Below, in pieces: positions 11,000 to 23,000 of a stretch of 64,000 nt of DNA. Origin of the DNA: Amoebophrya sp. A120 (lineage: Eukaryota; Sar; Dinophyceae; Syndiniales; Amoebophryaceae); assembly GCA_905178155.1 (NCBI GenBank), contig CAJINV010000006.1:1861876-1925875 (forward strand). Direction: 5' to 3'. The notes under the pieces are model-generated. The model saw only the letters and a program-made list of their open reading frames with translations. It did not search any database and had not been told where the DNA came from. The translations under genes were made by a program, and so were the position numbers. Numbering within the stretch: the stretch's first letter is position 1; the number at the start of each line of letters is the position of its first letter.

Positions 11000-13900
11000 A
11001 TGTCGGCCACGAAGAATACCACGCCGCACAGCATGGACACTCTGGGTAAGTCTTCCATTTTGCTGGTTTTCGGTCGTCTTGTTTCTCGCCCCCGACCACC
11101 CCCAGGTCGGTGGAAACAGAGCAGCTTCATAACTCTCCTCGTTTTGCTTTCGAGGTGGACCTTCGTCCAGGTCCACCCGAATCAAAGAACTCGGTCGCGA
11201 TTAGCAAGACAAATAAGTGGATCGATTCCGAAGACCCCACTTCGGCCGTAGATCGGCACTAGCGTCGCAAATTGGCCGACGGATCAACCTGAAGATCAAA
11301 GCACCAGTACGATCGAAGGTTCCGGCAATCTCTTCGCCATAAATTTGCGGCTCTGATTTTAGCTCGTAAAATAGCCTCAGACTACTCTCTCTGCCGCCCA
11401 CCAAATTTTGGGCGCGATCACGAACAAGGGAAAGGGGAGAAGCATCAGTAAGTAGCCCAAATTTCGAGGCGGCAAAAAGTTGCAGAACGCCCACAAGCAT
11501 GCGAAGCCCATGCCTTGTCTGTCAACTTTCGCCCCAGGTGCACCGGCTTCTCCACGGGAAACTATCAGGGCTCGCATGCTTTTCGCTTAACAAGTTCTAG
11601 ATTGCTAACTTTAAAACCCTTACACCGGATATCGTTATGGCTTTATATTGGAAAGGCAAGAAAACATAACGTACACACGACACGCACCGGAGTGCATTAC
11701 AAAGTGAGCACTACTCTGATTCCTAGTGGTGTGCCGATTCGTCTTTGCTTTTCTTTTGCGTCGCTTGTCTTTAGGGGCCGTTGGGGTACCTACGCTTGAA
11801 AGAAACTAATCGACAAAATCAGGCGGAGTCACAACCCCCGAAGATGCCGGACCGACGACCACCAACGCCGACCTCTTGCCGTCCCCGCAGGGCAAGACGT
11901 GTGTATGAATTGCAAAAGTAGTATCGCGCTTCTTCTAGTGAAAATTGCATTACAGATTAGCTTGGCATGATGACAAATTGAATGCGTCGTAGTGATGGCT
12001 AGTAGCATTTTGGGGAGGAGATTTTTCGTGATCATGCATGACTGCGATTAGTTTGAGAAGTACGGGTGCGAAGATATTACTTTTGCGCAGAATACTAGTG
12101 TGCGCCGGACCCCTCTGCAGCCACGCTCCTAAAGATCAAGTATCATAGAGAAAAGCACACCTATGTTACCAGAAAAAGAGTGAATTTGTAGTTGTGCTGA
12201 TGCTACTCTAATGGCACAAAAAACTTGGGGATCATACTGGTCCGCAGGCAATATTCATGCCTGTCATGATGTAGAATGAGGTACCGCGCAGACATGCATT
12301 CGGATTTGCGATGCTGAACAGTAGACATCACAAGCAGCTTACATAGAAAATTTGCATTGCAATTATTTTTTGGCCTGGTATGAGTGTGCTTTTCTGTCGT
12401 AAGATAACAAGAACGGGCCGACGACGATTGACAAACCCGTGCCGACGGGACCCGAGGTGAAGGGCTACTCGAAGCGCGCCGGCAAGCGGAAGCAGGTGGT
12501 CATGCACCGCTACAAAAAGCTGGAGCTGCGCTACACCTGCCAGTTGCGGATGAACAAGAAGACCAAGTTGGGCGCCGCCACGGCGGCCGCCGGGGCGCAG
12601 ATGTTCGGGGTTCCGTCGTTGGTGGGTAATGGCGTGCAGGCTGTCCGTACTTCGCAGTCCACCTCGCAGAATTTGCTGAAGCAGAAGGCGGCGCGCCTGG
12701 GCAAGGACGAGCCCGCGGGGGATGGAAAGAACGCTGCCGCCGCTGCTGACTCGTCCGCGCCTGCTTCGTCCGACGCTGCGGAAGCGTCTGGCGAACATGC
12801 TGGGGACTTTGCTGTCACGGCAGCTGGCGACCAGCGTTCTGACGCTACGGCCGGTCTGAGTGAGGCTGGTCCGCCTGGGGTGATGAAAAAAACGGCGTTT
12901 CTGGCGAAGACGGGCACCGGTCGTGTGCAGCAGGAGAAAAAGGTCTGGCCGTGGAGTCGCGAGCGCTTGCCTGCGCGTACATTTTTTCTTCGGCAATTTT
13001 GCAGAAAATTGGCTTCAAGTACTGGATACATTCGTAGTTATTGCTAATTCATCTTTTTCGTTCGTTATCGTTTGAATTCTCCGCTCATGTGGGGTGAGGC
13101 GATGTGGCCCGTTGGTCAAAGACAGCTGAGGGCCTTGGACTACGAGGCCCAAGGTGTGTGGTGATATGAGCGCACTTTTTCCGAATCAAAATACAGGTTG
13201 CACCGACTCAGCCTGGGACGATTTCAAGCGCTTTACTTGTGACAAGGTTGCGCGCACACTGGGCGACGCGAGGAAAGAAGCGGAGCGAGCCAGCGGAGCG
13301 AGGAAAGAAGCGGACGCGATTGAACAACTTGTGTATTTGCTTCTCAGTGGCAATTTGTTTGAAACGCTATTTCTCATAGATCAAAATGCAAAAATGAACA
13401 GGATGATAAGGAAAAGCCAAGAAGCCGATCGAGCAAGGAAAAGGACCAAAATACCACGAAAAGCAAGCAAATTCTTGCCACGATCGAAAGGAAAAGAAAA
13501 AAAAGACGAAGAGAAGAAGGAAAAGCAAGGAAATTAGGTCTGATTTCTTGTGAATCCGCATGAAAAACTGGCTTTCTTACTACTTTCAAGGAGCTGAGCC
13601 ACGGCTACGGGCTTGTTAGGAATGTGAAAATAGCATTAGAAACTGGAAAAACTAGATTTGGAGTAAGGAATTTGCAATGCGAATTTGAAGAATTGAGGAT
13701 GTAGTTTTAGATGGTGTTCACTTTTGATTCGGTATTGTTGCTTCTGAAAAAATAACCTCTCCATTTCGAAACTAGATCCTTCAAACTGCGGGCCGGGATC
13801 GCGCTTGCACCGACGCGCGAGATTGAAGAGGCGCTCGCTGACGCGGATGAAGTGGCGCAGGCCAACACCTCCAAGGCCAAAGCCACATGGATCAAGTCGA

Positions 13901-14274
13901 CGTTTTCGGAGGCCGAGAAGTGGAAGTGGCACGCCGACGCCCTCCAGATGCGTCGCGAGGAGTATGCACTCGATGCCGAGACATTTCCTGGTGAAGGCAC
14001 CCCGTGTAGTGGCTCCAAGCTCGGGAAAAAATTCGATCGACTGTTCGCCCTGTCGAAAAACGAAGGCGAGAAGTTCACTAAGGGATGGCATTGGGGGCTG
14101 ATTCGAGACGTCGATTTCGCTGCGGCTTCCATGGCATGTGAAATTGTCAACAGTCCGGACTGCCAACCCAAAACGACGGTCGATCTTTCTGTCCAGAAAG
14201 ACGCTCAATCTTTCTGTGCCCAGAACCGTGGTTTCGGTCTTCGCGCAAGGCTTGGCGCAAAGATGTCCCGCTGA
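11000..14274 (+). CDS. Unrecognised basic protein, mixed intron types
   Basis: Model from ATG 11000 to TGA 14272-14274: GT-AG introns at 11046-11822, 12943-13098, 13154-13196 and 13357-13775, plus an A introner (11904-12097) and an M introner (12141-12406). The exons then add up to 470 codons. The central part has a basic patch (GYSKRAGKRKQVVMHRYKKL near residue 72) followed by an Ala/Ser/Gly-rich linker. The C-terminal third (ATWIKSTFSEAEKWKWHADA, and FTKGWHWGLIRDVDFAAASM) looks like a folded domain that I do not recognise. The first three junctions are well supported by frame. The last three GT-AG introns are chosen because the unspliced frame runs into unlikely sequence, and they could be wrong; the alternative is two genes, 11000-13047 and one starting near 13087. 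Confidence 0.6.
11046..11822 (+). other. Canonical GT-AG intron
   Basis: Donor GTAAGT after ACTCTGG, acceptor AATCAG; joining gives DTL-G-GVTTPED in frame. It has no TIRs and no flanking duplication, in contrast to the introners of the same gene. Confidence 0.8.
11904..12097 (+). mobile_element. Introner A, diverged
   Basis: Left TIR GAATTGCAAAAGTAGTATCG, right part ATATTACTTTTGCGCAGAAT; duplication GTGTG on both sides if the right end is taken as ...AATACTA. Removal joins GKTC to APDPSAA. Confidence 0.8.
12141..12406 (+). mobile_element. Introner M (single copy in window)
   Basis: TIR AGAAAAGCACACCTATGTTA is answered by CCTGGTATGAGTGTGCTTTT at the right end. Ends TATC...GATA; duplication TCAAG/ACAAG (4 of 5). 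Removal joins ATLLKIK to NGPTTID. Confidence 0.85.
12943..13098 (+). other. Probable GT-AG intron
   Basis: Donor AAG|GTCTGG, acceptor GTGAG|GCG. Splicing converts an implausible tail into RVQQEKK-AMWPVGQRQLRAL. Chosen on frame and composition only. Confidence 0.45.
13154..13196 (+). other. Possible 43-nt GT-AG intron
   Basis: Donor CAAG|GTGTGT, acceptor AATACAG|GT; joins LDYEAQ to GCTDSAWDDF in frame. It is very short and needs transcript support. Confidence 0.4.
13357..13775 (+). other. Possible GT-AG intron
   Basis: Donor AATTT|GTTTGA, acceptor AACTAG|A; joins LLLSGNL to SFKLRAGIALAP. The downstream frame has an in-frame TAA just before this acceptor, so some splice must exist; its donor is uncertain. 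Confidence 0.35.
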
Positions 14275-16500
14275 AGAAACCGCAAGCGGTCTTGATGGTT
14301 GAAAAATAAGTAATTACAACCAGCCTCAGCCTCCAGCGGCCCAGTCGGGGTCCAGAGCTGAGAAAGGAGGTTCATTCCCTGCCCCGAAAAATACACGCCA
14401 CGCGATGAAAGCATTTGCCAGTAGTGCTTCGGAATATACGATAAAATATGATGATGTGCGCGCGATTATACATTCTATTTCTATCTTGGTTTGCCCTGAA
14501 GTGTGGCTCTTATATCGAAGCAGCCGTAGCGGTAGAAGTAGCTGCTGCGCACGCCATGAAAATTCTCCTTGTCCACTTGCGCTAAAGGGAAAGCGGCTGT
14601 TATCGTTTTCACAATCACAGAACCTGGAGTAAGAAGAAGCAGGGCTACACCAATGTAGATTTTCATCTTCATCGTTTTGTTTTGCGAACTATGTATTACG
14701 CAGCTATCAATTTTTTATGACAATTCCATCTCCAAGGCCAAGAACTATCTGTCATTTTGTCTAGCGTAACACTTGTTTTCAGTTTGAGCAATCTTCTTAT
14801 ACAGTTGTTTTGTACCTGTTGTACACTTCCACCGCACCTTGCTTCTTCACCACCACCAACGAACAGCTACCTTACATTATTTCTTTCGTGAGCTACCTTA
14901 CATTATTTCTGTTCGGGCACGTCCAGACGCGGCTTCACCTTTAGCGCAACTGATGTACTAACGGATTTTAGCCCTGTTAAACTACTTGACTATAACCAAG
15001 CATTTTTTATCATGATAAATAACGAACGACACAGGAACACCAGAACAGCTAAAAAGCGCAAGCGCTCTCATATCTGACGTTCCGAACTTCTAATCTTGTC
15101 GTATGCCTTTGTCTCACCTAAAATAAACAAGAACGACTCGAATGTGAGGACTATTTCGTGGCGTTGCAGCAAAGTAGAGAGCCATGGGACAGCACAGCTT
15201 CGAACCACAGGCGAAGGGAAGTAGTTAAGTCGGTTGTGGTGGGTTTATTTCATCAATATCTTCGTCTTCCTACTTTCCTGCCAACTGGAATTCCGCACTT
15301 GTGAGCCGCGACGAGGTAACTCACCTTTGTCGTGTCTGTGCAAAAATTGTCACGAAAGATGAGATTTTTCACGCCGCGAGCCAATCTTCAAAGACCGAAG
15401 GAGGAAGGCCTCGGCCGAAGGGTTTTCGACTTGTTTGTGTCGATGAAATGATAACGAGAAATCGCTCGATTTCTTGTTCCTCAGGGATAAATAACTTGGG
15501 TTTCGAAGAGAGTTTCGGGTGCAGGGCGCTTCTGCGTCTGTCATTTTCGTCGATTGTCTTGGCTTTTACTGTCACTTCTTACTTCGGCTTGTGATCTCTG
15601 ATCGCCTCCACTACAGTTGTGCAACCTACTTCAGTTGTGCTGAATAAGATCCATACGAGCGTGAAAAATTCGTAAACAGTCTTACTCCTTCGAGTGCTTC
15701 TCGTCGAAAAAAATCTGAATCGGCTTGCGCACCATCTCTATCGGCTTCTGCGACAATCGATTTCCTTTTTTATCGGTTATGTGCGAGGATCTGTATATCG
15801 TTTATTCTCCGTTGTTGCTCCAATCGGTGTGTGTTTATTTTTCGTGATGTTTTTTGCTTGCAAAGTTTTTTTTTCGAAGACGAGGACCGCCTTGACGAGG
15901 TCAGCCTTGCCGAGTATCGGAGGTTGATCTGGAGCAGCAAGATCTTTCTTCAGCTTGTCTGTAGTCATAGTCTTGAGGTGACCATTTGGCGTTGGGCCTG
16001 TAATTATTATTATTATCCCCCCACTGGATAAGCACGACTTCCAGGCAAAGATCTAACATTTTTGTCACAGACGTCTCGACTGGTCCCACTCTGTTTATGA
16101 ATATCGATAATGATTTATGTACTCTGGTAACTTGAAAATCTCGCTCTTCTTCCTTTTTAAACCTCTCGCCTGGTCCGCCTGTGAAACTGAAGATCTGAGC
16201 TTAATCATTATCCCCCCACTGGGTACGCAAATACGCTTGCAGATCTAAGTATATACTTTCTCGCACGTCTCGACTTGTCCCCACCTGTATACGAATAAGA
16301 ACGTCAATTCCTGTACCTAAGCAACCTGAAAGCTCTCGCTTTGCCTTGGTTCTATCCTTCTCGCCTGGTCCGCCTGTAAAACTGACGATCTCGATTTTTG
16401 TATATGATCTGTATTATTAACTCCCCGACCTGTATGCGCGATTTCGATTTTCTACACTAAGCGAGCTTGAGACAAATCACTTCTGGTAACGCCGAAAACT
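14275..16500. other. Intergenic region with tandem repeats
   Basis: No supported gene. A 20-bp phrase AGCTACCTTACATTATTTCT occurs twice near 14866-14912. A frame at 15301-15594 is open for 97 codons but has no recognisable features. The 195-bp tandem repeat at 16014-16403 is listed separately. Confidence 0.5.
16014..16403. repeat. Tandem duplication, period about 195 bp
   Basis: Two adjacent copies share TATCCCCCCACTGG (16014 and 16209), ACGTCTCGACT (16071 and 16265) and CGCCTGGTCCGCCTGT (16167 and 16362). A more decayed third half-copy follows to about 16495. Confidence 0.85.
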
Positions 16501-16650
16501 CCCCACGCTTTCGTGATTTCAAATGCAGTTTTGACAGGGATTGAAGTCAAATACGTCGTCGCCTCGCGCGTTTCGACCATTTCGCAGACTGTAAGTAGTG
16601 CCGCTCGAGTCTGTCTCGTCTCCGCTGTTCTCCATCTTGGTTTGTTGATA

Positions 16651-16817
16651 CAGATTTTCTGAGTGCCTCTGGATGCCTATTCCGCATGACAAATGTCCTC
16701 CCCGCGTAGCAGAAACTGGGCTCCTCTTGCTGGTCATGCAATACAGATTTTTCTAGAATCCAAAATTAGCATGACAAACTTGCATTCTTCCAGACTCAGA
16801 CATTTTTACATTTGATA
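16651..16817 (+). mobile_element. Introner B, left end missing
   Basis: The right half and right TIR of a B element are intact (TGCCTATTCCGCATGACAAA core and CCAGACTCAGACATTTTTAC end), but the left TIR is absent. The join to upstream sequence is at about 16651. Confidence 0.8.
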
Positions 16818-16856
16818 AATTTACTTCGCGCACGATTTTTGTTTACAGTTTACAAC

Positions 16857-17118
16857 TATCAAATGCAAAAATGTCTGGGTCTGGAACTTTGCTAGACTTG
16901 TCACGCAGGTTTTCCATGACCCATCTGATCTGTAATGGAGTGCCTAGCATGACAGATTCCATGAGATCACTATCATGCCTATCCTGCATGACAAACTGCC
17001 TCTTAACTTGATCAAAAGTGGACAGCATTTGGCAATCATGCAACACAGATTTTTGCATGATTCTGATTTAGCATGACAAGTTCCAACCTTCCAGACCCAG
17101 ACATTTTTGCAATCCATA
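16857..17118 (+). mobile_element. Introner B
   Basis: Family B TIRs; exact duplication ACAAC. Confidence 0.95.
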
Positions 17119-17216
17119 ACAACGATATTAAGACGATGATTCACGATCGGGGAAGTTTTCCTGAGCCTACGCACTGTTTTGACGAAAATTTGTCTTTCTG
17201 GGTTTGTATCAAATGC

Positions 17217-17427
17217 AAAAGCTGTGTCTGGGTCTGGAAGACATTAAAGATTTTTGCTAGGTTTGTCATGCGTATTTTGTGTGACCGTGATGCCTAATTT
17301 GTATTTGCATGACCTAGTAGCTGCGTCACAGCATGTATATACAATTTTATTGTAAAATGCGAACACAGCATCGGCATCGCAAGTTGTATTGCCCTTCCAG
17401 CAGACACAGACATATTTGCAGTGCATA
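17217..17427 (+). mobile_element. Introner B, diverged
   Basis: Left TIR carries a 3-base insertion (AAAAGCTGTGTCTGGGTCTG), right TIR is CAGACACAGACATATTTGCA. Flanks GTTTG/GGGTG match at 3 of 5. Confidence 0.85.
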
Positions 17428-18683
17428 GGGTGAGAAAAGCGGAAGCAGGTACGACACTGCAATCGAGGGCCTGCGGTTCCACACCAAAGGTTCTCGCGCA
17501 GCAGCAAAAATAGCGACATCTACGCAGCGGCAGAAGCAAGTTCCGCAGCTTTTCAAGCCCAGTATAGAGCAGTACCCCCACAGTATTTTTACAACAGATT
17601 TTTATACGAACAAGATCAAGAACCCACTCATGTTTTATTTTCCCTTTCTCCTCGGTGCAGCAGATCCATATCATACTAAAAATCCCGCAGGTGGTGGAGG
17701 CCCGTATTTCTATATTTCCTGTAGAGATCATCCGGCCCCTAAAAGCTCTTTGAATTTCGATCATCGTATCAATTTCAACATCTTCAAGTTCCTGCGCTCA
17801 CTGTATTATATGGATTTATCTTCATGAGCAACGACATCACTCAAAGTTCTTCCGCCTAATAAAGTGGTTTATTTCCTTTGTGTGTATGAATAATTATGTT
17901 GCAACTACAAAAAAGAGGTATTTCTATTTCTTGACGTGCCAACATGTATCACCCTGCGCGACTAAGAGTAAGAAGGATGAGGGACAGCTTTTTCTACGCA
18001 GGAATCGAATCCTGATGAAGCACAAGAGCGTGGTGATATAATTGGTAGGTACAAGTAGAAGTCGGCACAGAGAGTCATTAAGTTTGGAAGTTGAAGACAA
18101 CTATAGATTGCGCTGTGGTCTTACTTCATATTGAAAGCAAACCAAAAATCTTCCCCGGCGGGAGGACCGCGGGTGTGGTCAGCGGCAGATGCAGGCTCGG
18201 TTAAGTGATGTTGTTTTGTTCAACCCATTGGATTGGCTGCATGATTGGAGTCCGGTTGTCATTATCCAGCGTGCTACAACATCTATCTGACACAATTCTG
18301 TAATGCGGTTCCGAGGTGGCTCCTGGTCCTGTGAATAGAAAAATTAGCAAGAACTCGCTTTCTTCCTCAAAGTAAAGCTACGAAAGTTCCTGTTAAGGAG
18401 ATTCGTAGTAAATCTTTTTCTCGTACGTACTCCACCATGAATGCCGTTTAATATACGTTTTTCTTTTTCCTCGTCCTCGTCCTCATCGTGGCAACGTAGA
18501 AAGAGCAGAAATAACGAGAACATAGTACGTACCACTCGGTCGATCGTGCAACCACATGAAGGACGACGTCGTGGTCCTGTGAGCAACAAGTTGTAATTTT
18601 TACAAGCGCAAGGAAATAATATAAACAAGTACAACCCGCGGCCAAGCAGAATAGTAATTTTGACAATTAAGTATTGTAAGTAT

Positions 18684-18752
18684 CTCTTTATTCAATCATT
18701 TCGGTTCGTTCTCGTGCTGGCTTGCTTCGTCCGGTTCACATTTCGATTTCGT
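18684..18752. repeat. Direct repeat, first copy
   Basis: Shares CGGTTCGTTCTCGTGCTGGC and the following 30 bases with 19297-19361. The second copy is fused to a truncated A introner. Confidence 0.9.
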
Positions 18753-18799
18753 TATGGTTTCATTAAACTCCTGAGGTAATTTTTATCAGTTCCTCGGTT

Positions 18800-19060
18800 C
18801 TTCTAAATCTGCAACACAAGTTTCCAGATGGTAAATCTGCAACACAAGTGCCTCGTCCTCGGTTCTTCTCCAAGGTGGTAAATCTGCAGCACAAGTTTCC
18901 AAGTTTTAGATGATGCGCATGACAAGTTTCCATCTGCAGCGCAGTGCTGGTTAGAAAGGGAAGCCGCATGAGAAAGCACTACCAGAAACACGACTGGAAA
19001 CGACCGTCATGGAGATTGGCACTGCAAATCTTCCTGTCATGACGGATTTGCATGACAACT
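18800..19060 (+). mobile_element. Relic of a D introner
   Basis: The internal order of D phrases (GGGAAGCCGCATGAGAAA, AACACGACTGGAAACG, ATCTTCCTGTC, ATTTGCATGACAAC) matches intact D copies, but no D termini are present. Confidence 0.7.
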
Positions 19061-19101
19061 AGGGCCTGCGGTTCCAGACCAGCAAAGGTTCTCGCGCAGC
19101 A
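19061..19101 (+). pseudogene. Copied exon piece next to an introner
   Basis: AGGGCCTGCGGTTCCAGACC and the following CAAAGGTTCTCGCGCAGC repeat the sequence at 17465-17503 with a 3-base insertion and one change. It ends exactly where an A introner begins (TATCCTGTGC at 19102), whereas the copy at 17465 reads on without an introner. Confidence 0.75.
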
Positions 19102-19300
19102 TATCCTGTGCAAAAGTATCGTACTCGTAAGTAATTGCAATCATGCATTGCAAATCTTTCTGTTAAGGGAAATCCGCATCACAAATTTTATTTCTCACGC
19201 TGAGGAAATTTGTAGTCCTCTGCTCGGCTTCAACATTGACGCAGTGCAAAAGTATCGTTATCGTACTCGTACTAATTGCGTTTGTGCATTACAAACTCTT
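19102..19300 (+). mobile_element. Two truncated A introners
   Basis: One A left half (19102-about 19210) runs into TCCTCTGCTCGGCTTCAACA, then a second A left TIR starts at about 19243 and is cut by the repeat at 19297. Neither has a right TIR. Confidence 0.8.
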
Positions 19301-19361
19301 TATTCATTCTCGGTTCGTTCTCGTGCTGGCTTGCTTCGTCCGGTTCACATTTCGATTTCGT
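19297..19361. repeat. Direct repeat, second copy
   Basis: Second copy of the repeat at 18684-18752, lacking 4 bases in the first third. Confidence 0.9.
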
Positions 19362-20048
19362 CCAGGCAAACTGCAATATAAAAACCTCGGTGCCTCATGC
19401 TGGTATTGAAAATACCGACGTTTCGATGATGTCAGAATTCGTTGTACTAATTTGCGTCGGTATTCGTACTTGTCGTCCTCTTCATTTGCCCCTCCTCGTG
19501 GTCCTATCTTTGAAGATTTCAATCAATACTACTTACTTCTACTGGACGACCGCACTAGCAACATCGCAGCTATAATTTCATCATACCTTACTTTCAACAG
19601 GAACGGTTCTTGCGAGAAGTGCCGTCGTGGTGCTACTTTGATGTGGCCCGACGTTCGATTCGCATAGCATGACCCAAATCCTCACTAATTTCCATTTAAT
19701 ATCAACAACCCTTTATTACGCCGTTCAACACATTCACATTCCGATTTCCTCCAAGGACAAACAATTTTAGCTAACAACCTGAATTTGATGTTCCCCAAAG
19801 TAATTCTTGTAGCGAGAACTCTAAATATTTAGCACGCAAGTGTAAGCAGTTGTACTAGGAGGTCAAAAGCGCTACTCTGTGTAGTAGTTTTTTTAGTGCT
19901 TCTTTTACATACTGCTTTGGCATTGCAACTGGACTGCCACGCTAGAAGTAGAAAAATCCCAGATACTATTTTCACCCCCGAAAAGATCTTTAAGCGGAAC
20001 AAGTTCACCCACAACTGCTAGTGTAAATCAGCCTGAAGAACGTCGAAG

Positions 20049-23000
20049 ATGCAAGACGGCCGCCTTCCCCCCTCGTCGACGACCTACTCGTATCAACGGC
20101 AAAAGTGTCTGGGTCTGGAAGAATGCAACTTTGTCATGCTTGTCTGGCATGACTCGAGAGTCTGTGTTGCATAGGCACGAAAAGGCCCTTTACTTACCTG
20201 TCATGCACGAACCAACGCAGTTTGCCATGCGGAATACGTAAGACATGGCAGCCAAAAAATTTGTCATGCGTAGCTGCGTATTGCTGTGCGTCTATCATTC
20301 ACTTTTAGCACTACAAGTTTCCAGACATCCAGGGATATTTGCAATCCATAACTCGCAGCCACGGTCCGAGCGGTCGGAACGCGCCCCGCGGTCAAACGCC
20401 AGCCGCGGGAACTCGCGGCAGACCTTATCAAATGTAAAAATGTCTGGGTCTGGAAGAATGCAACTTGTGATGCTGCATTTGGATTCCAGAAAAATCTGTA
20501 TTGCATGAGTACCAAAGGGAAGGCAATTTTTGCTCCGCTGAGAAGGCATTTGTCATGCGGAATAGGCATCGGGAAGCCCTCAGCAAATCTGTATTGCTAG
20601 GGTATGCATCACAGACATCATGGCTCATGCAAAACGTGCATGACAAGTGTCCGAATCTTCCAGACCCAGACCTTTTTACAGTTGATAGACCTCGGACGCG
20701 GGCGACAGCTACGCCCCGACGCGGCGTTTGGCGCCGGCCGGAAGCCGGGGATATGGCGTTCTCAAATGTTACAGTCTCACCTGTTACGTGATTTTGCATG
20801 CAAAATTACCTTAAGGCGCCAGATGGTCAAGCTGCTTCGCATGACAAATCTGCGAAGGGCTAGGCAGCACCTCAATCTGTGCGGAATTTGTAATGCAAAA
20901 GACGCAACTTTTCCCCATCTCAATTTTCATTTTGCCACTCTTGCATCACAAATTCACGTAACAGTTGAGAGTGTAACAGTTGAGAGCGCGACAGGGGACG
21001 AAGCGGCAACCCAAGTAGCGGGAAGGACAAGGAGTCGAAGCGCGCCGGCCTGCTACCCGAGAACGCAGCCATCATGTTCAACACGAACCAGAGGGAAAAC
21101 TTGAACCGTATTTCTGAATCCTACCACCACAACCAATCGCCGAACGACCGACGCATGCTGAACCAGGTCGAGGAGCACGTGGAAAGCCGGTTGCAGTTTG
21201 AAAAAGACCAGCATTTGAAGGAGAAGGAGAGACTATCATAAGGGAAAATCCCCCTCCCTCTATCGAGAAGGAAATTTGTGATGCTGATTTGTGACCACGA
21301 ATCAGCTCTGTTTTGCATATGGGGCAAATGGGAGCCGTTTGACGCATTGTTTCGCAGCCAATCTGTGATGCGCTTTATTTCCATACTGCAAAGGTGAAAG
21401 GTCTCTGCCATGCCTAACTGCTAGCCTGTTGCATACTCAATAAGGCATAGGAAGTGCCTCCAAGCGCCTTGTGCAAAAATACATAGCGCTGATTTCATCG
21501 TGTGTACAGTAATCCAGCAACAGAAATGTCCTGTTTTCTATGGGGCGGTGGGGGCTTTTTTTACTTTGATAGAGACTGAACCGGAAAATCCAAAACCTCC
21601 AGTTTAACCTCTCCACCGCGAGTATGGGGGTGTCAGGATCGAAATCGTCAAAATTGTCATGCACAAAATGCAACTCGAAGATTGCCTCTATTGCAGAGGA
21701 CGCACGGGAGGCAGATTGTAGTGCTGGTAAGCAGGGTCGCGAATTCTTGGGCTGCTCTTTAGCATGACAGAGGGGAGCCCAGTTGCCCTAAAGAAACTGC
21801 GTGACAGACTTGCTTTACAGACAGACAAAATCTGTGGTAGTGCGCCGCCTATAAACTGTGGGCGTCTAGTAAGTCTCACTGATAGCGGTTTTATGCATAT
21901 TTATACAAATCATTTCAACTTTGTCGATTTCGATCCTGACTTTTCCATAGCGAAAAACCAGATGGGCGGCCTGCTAACGGATATGCAGACCATCGTGCCC
22001 AACATCACCAGCGAGGAATCGCGCATTTTGCTGGACTACTTTAGCTATCAAATGCAAAAATGTCTGGGTCTGGAAACTTGTGATGCTGGTTGGCGAATCC
22101 TGAGGACGCCATAAGTGACGGCTCAGCATGACAAGTTTCTGACTTGCTAGGCGTTGCGTATTCTGCATGACAGACCGCGTTTCGGCATGACAGAAAAGTG
22201 CCGCTTTTGGGTAACGAGCATGACAGACCTTGGGGTCATGCTAGCAGAGCATGACAAACCTTCCATTCTTCCAGACCCAGACACTTTTGCAATCCATATT
22301 AGCAAGAAACTGGGCGACCAGGTACGTACAAATAAACGTAAAAGTGTAGACACAAAAAATAAATCGACACCTACTACTACTTATTCTAATTCATTAGCAC
22401 TAATAAAAGGAATATCACACGACCGAGGCCTGCGGCGTTTGTTCAACAAGAACAAGTTCAACTTCTCTACTACATCTACAACGTGTAGAGGTACTAGAAG
22501 AGGTTTTATAGCTACTTACAACTACCGAAGGAGCTTGAAAGGTTGTAGAGATGAAAAGAAGTTGAACATCAAGTTCTCCTCGTGCTTCATTATCATTGAT
22601 TTCGTTGAAGCATGGTGTCATCCTTCCGAATTGCTTCTATAATCCTGTGTGCTGCTGAGTTGCTATTAAGCCAATGCTCTGTAGTTCCTCCTGCCCTACA
22701 AAATTGTGTTGAAACCGAACGTATGAGAAGTGAAGGGAAAATGAAACAATAAACGCTCAACTTTTCATATTTTCAGCTCGAGGAAGTCCCCGATGGGGAC
22801 CAGACGCAGGCCGGCCTCACGGCTTCCCCCGCCGCGAATTCTTCTCGGCTGAACAACGGCATATCCATCGCAAAACAAGTTGTATCTAGCATAAAGCGCA
22901 TGACAAATTTTCTCAGCATGAGAGGTGGCATTTGTGATGCGGATTTGGATTTGCCTTTGACGAGAAGATTTGTAATGCATAAACGGGATGCTAGTACGAC

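Larger units (their letters stand above)
16500..17827 (+). pseudogene. Gene fragment interrupted by three B introners
   Basis: Between the introners short open stretches are seen (NLLRARFLFTVYNDIKTMI, then a 30-codon exon ending ENLSFW) and a last frame of about 120 codons to TGA near 17827, which begins GEKSGSRYDTAIEGLRFHTK. The last junction is not in frame if the usual 5 bases are removed; it works only if the intron is taken as GT...AG (17211 to 17428). The first element lacks its left half. No start codon or family is recognised. Part of the last exon is repeated at 19061-19101. I read this as a decaying gene or gene piece; a live gene with unusual splicing is not excluded. Confidence 0.4.
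17828..20048. other. Non-coding region with broken introners and repeats
   Basis: No intact gene is seen. It holds a decayed D element (about 18800-19060), two truncated A elements (19102-19210 and 19243-19300), a copied exon piece (19061-19101) and a direct repeat of about 65 bp (18684-18752 and 19297-19361). A tRNA-like T-arm at about 17996-18015 was considered and rejected. Confidence 0.55.

Noticed and set aside
13636-14208. 190-codon frame on the minus strand
   Set aside because: It is antisense to a better + strand exon (FTKGWHWGLIRDVDFAAASM region), and all other genes are on the + strand.
15301-15594. 97-codon frame with paired cysteines (CRVC)
   Set aside because: A single CxxC without further metal-binding pattern, in an otherwise empty region.
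17990-18075. Possible tRNA on the minus strand (T-arm-like CAGGATTCGATTCCTG with a partly pairing acceptor stem)
   Set aside because: The D-arm lacks the conserved bases and no clear anticodon arm forms; the T-arm pattern alone is not enough.
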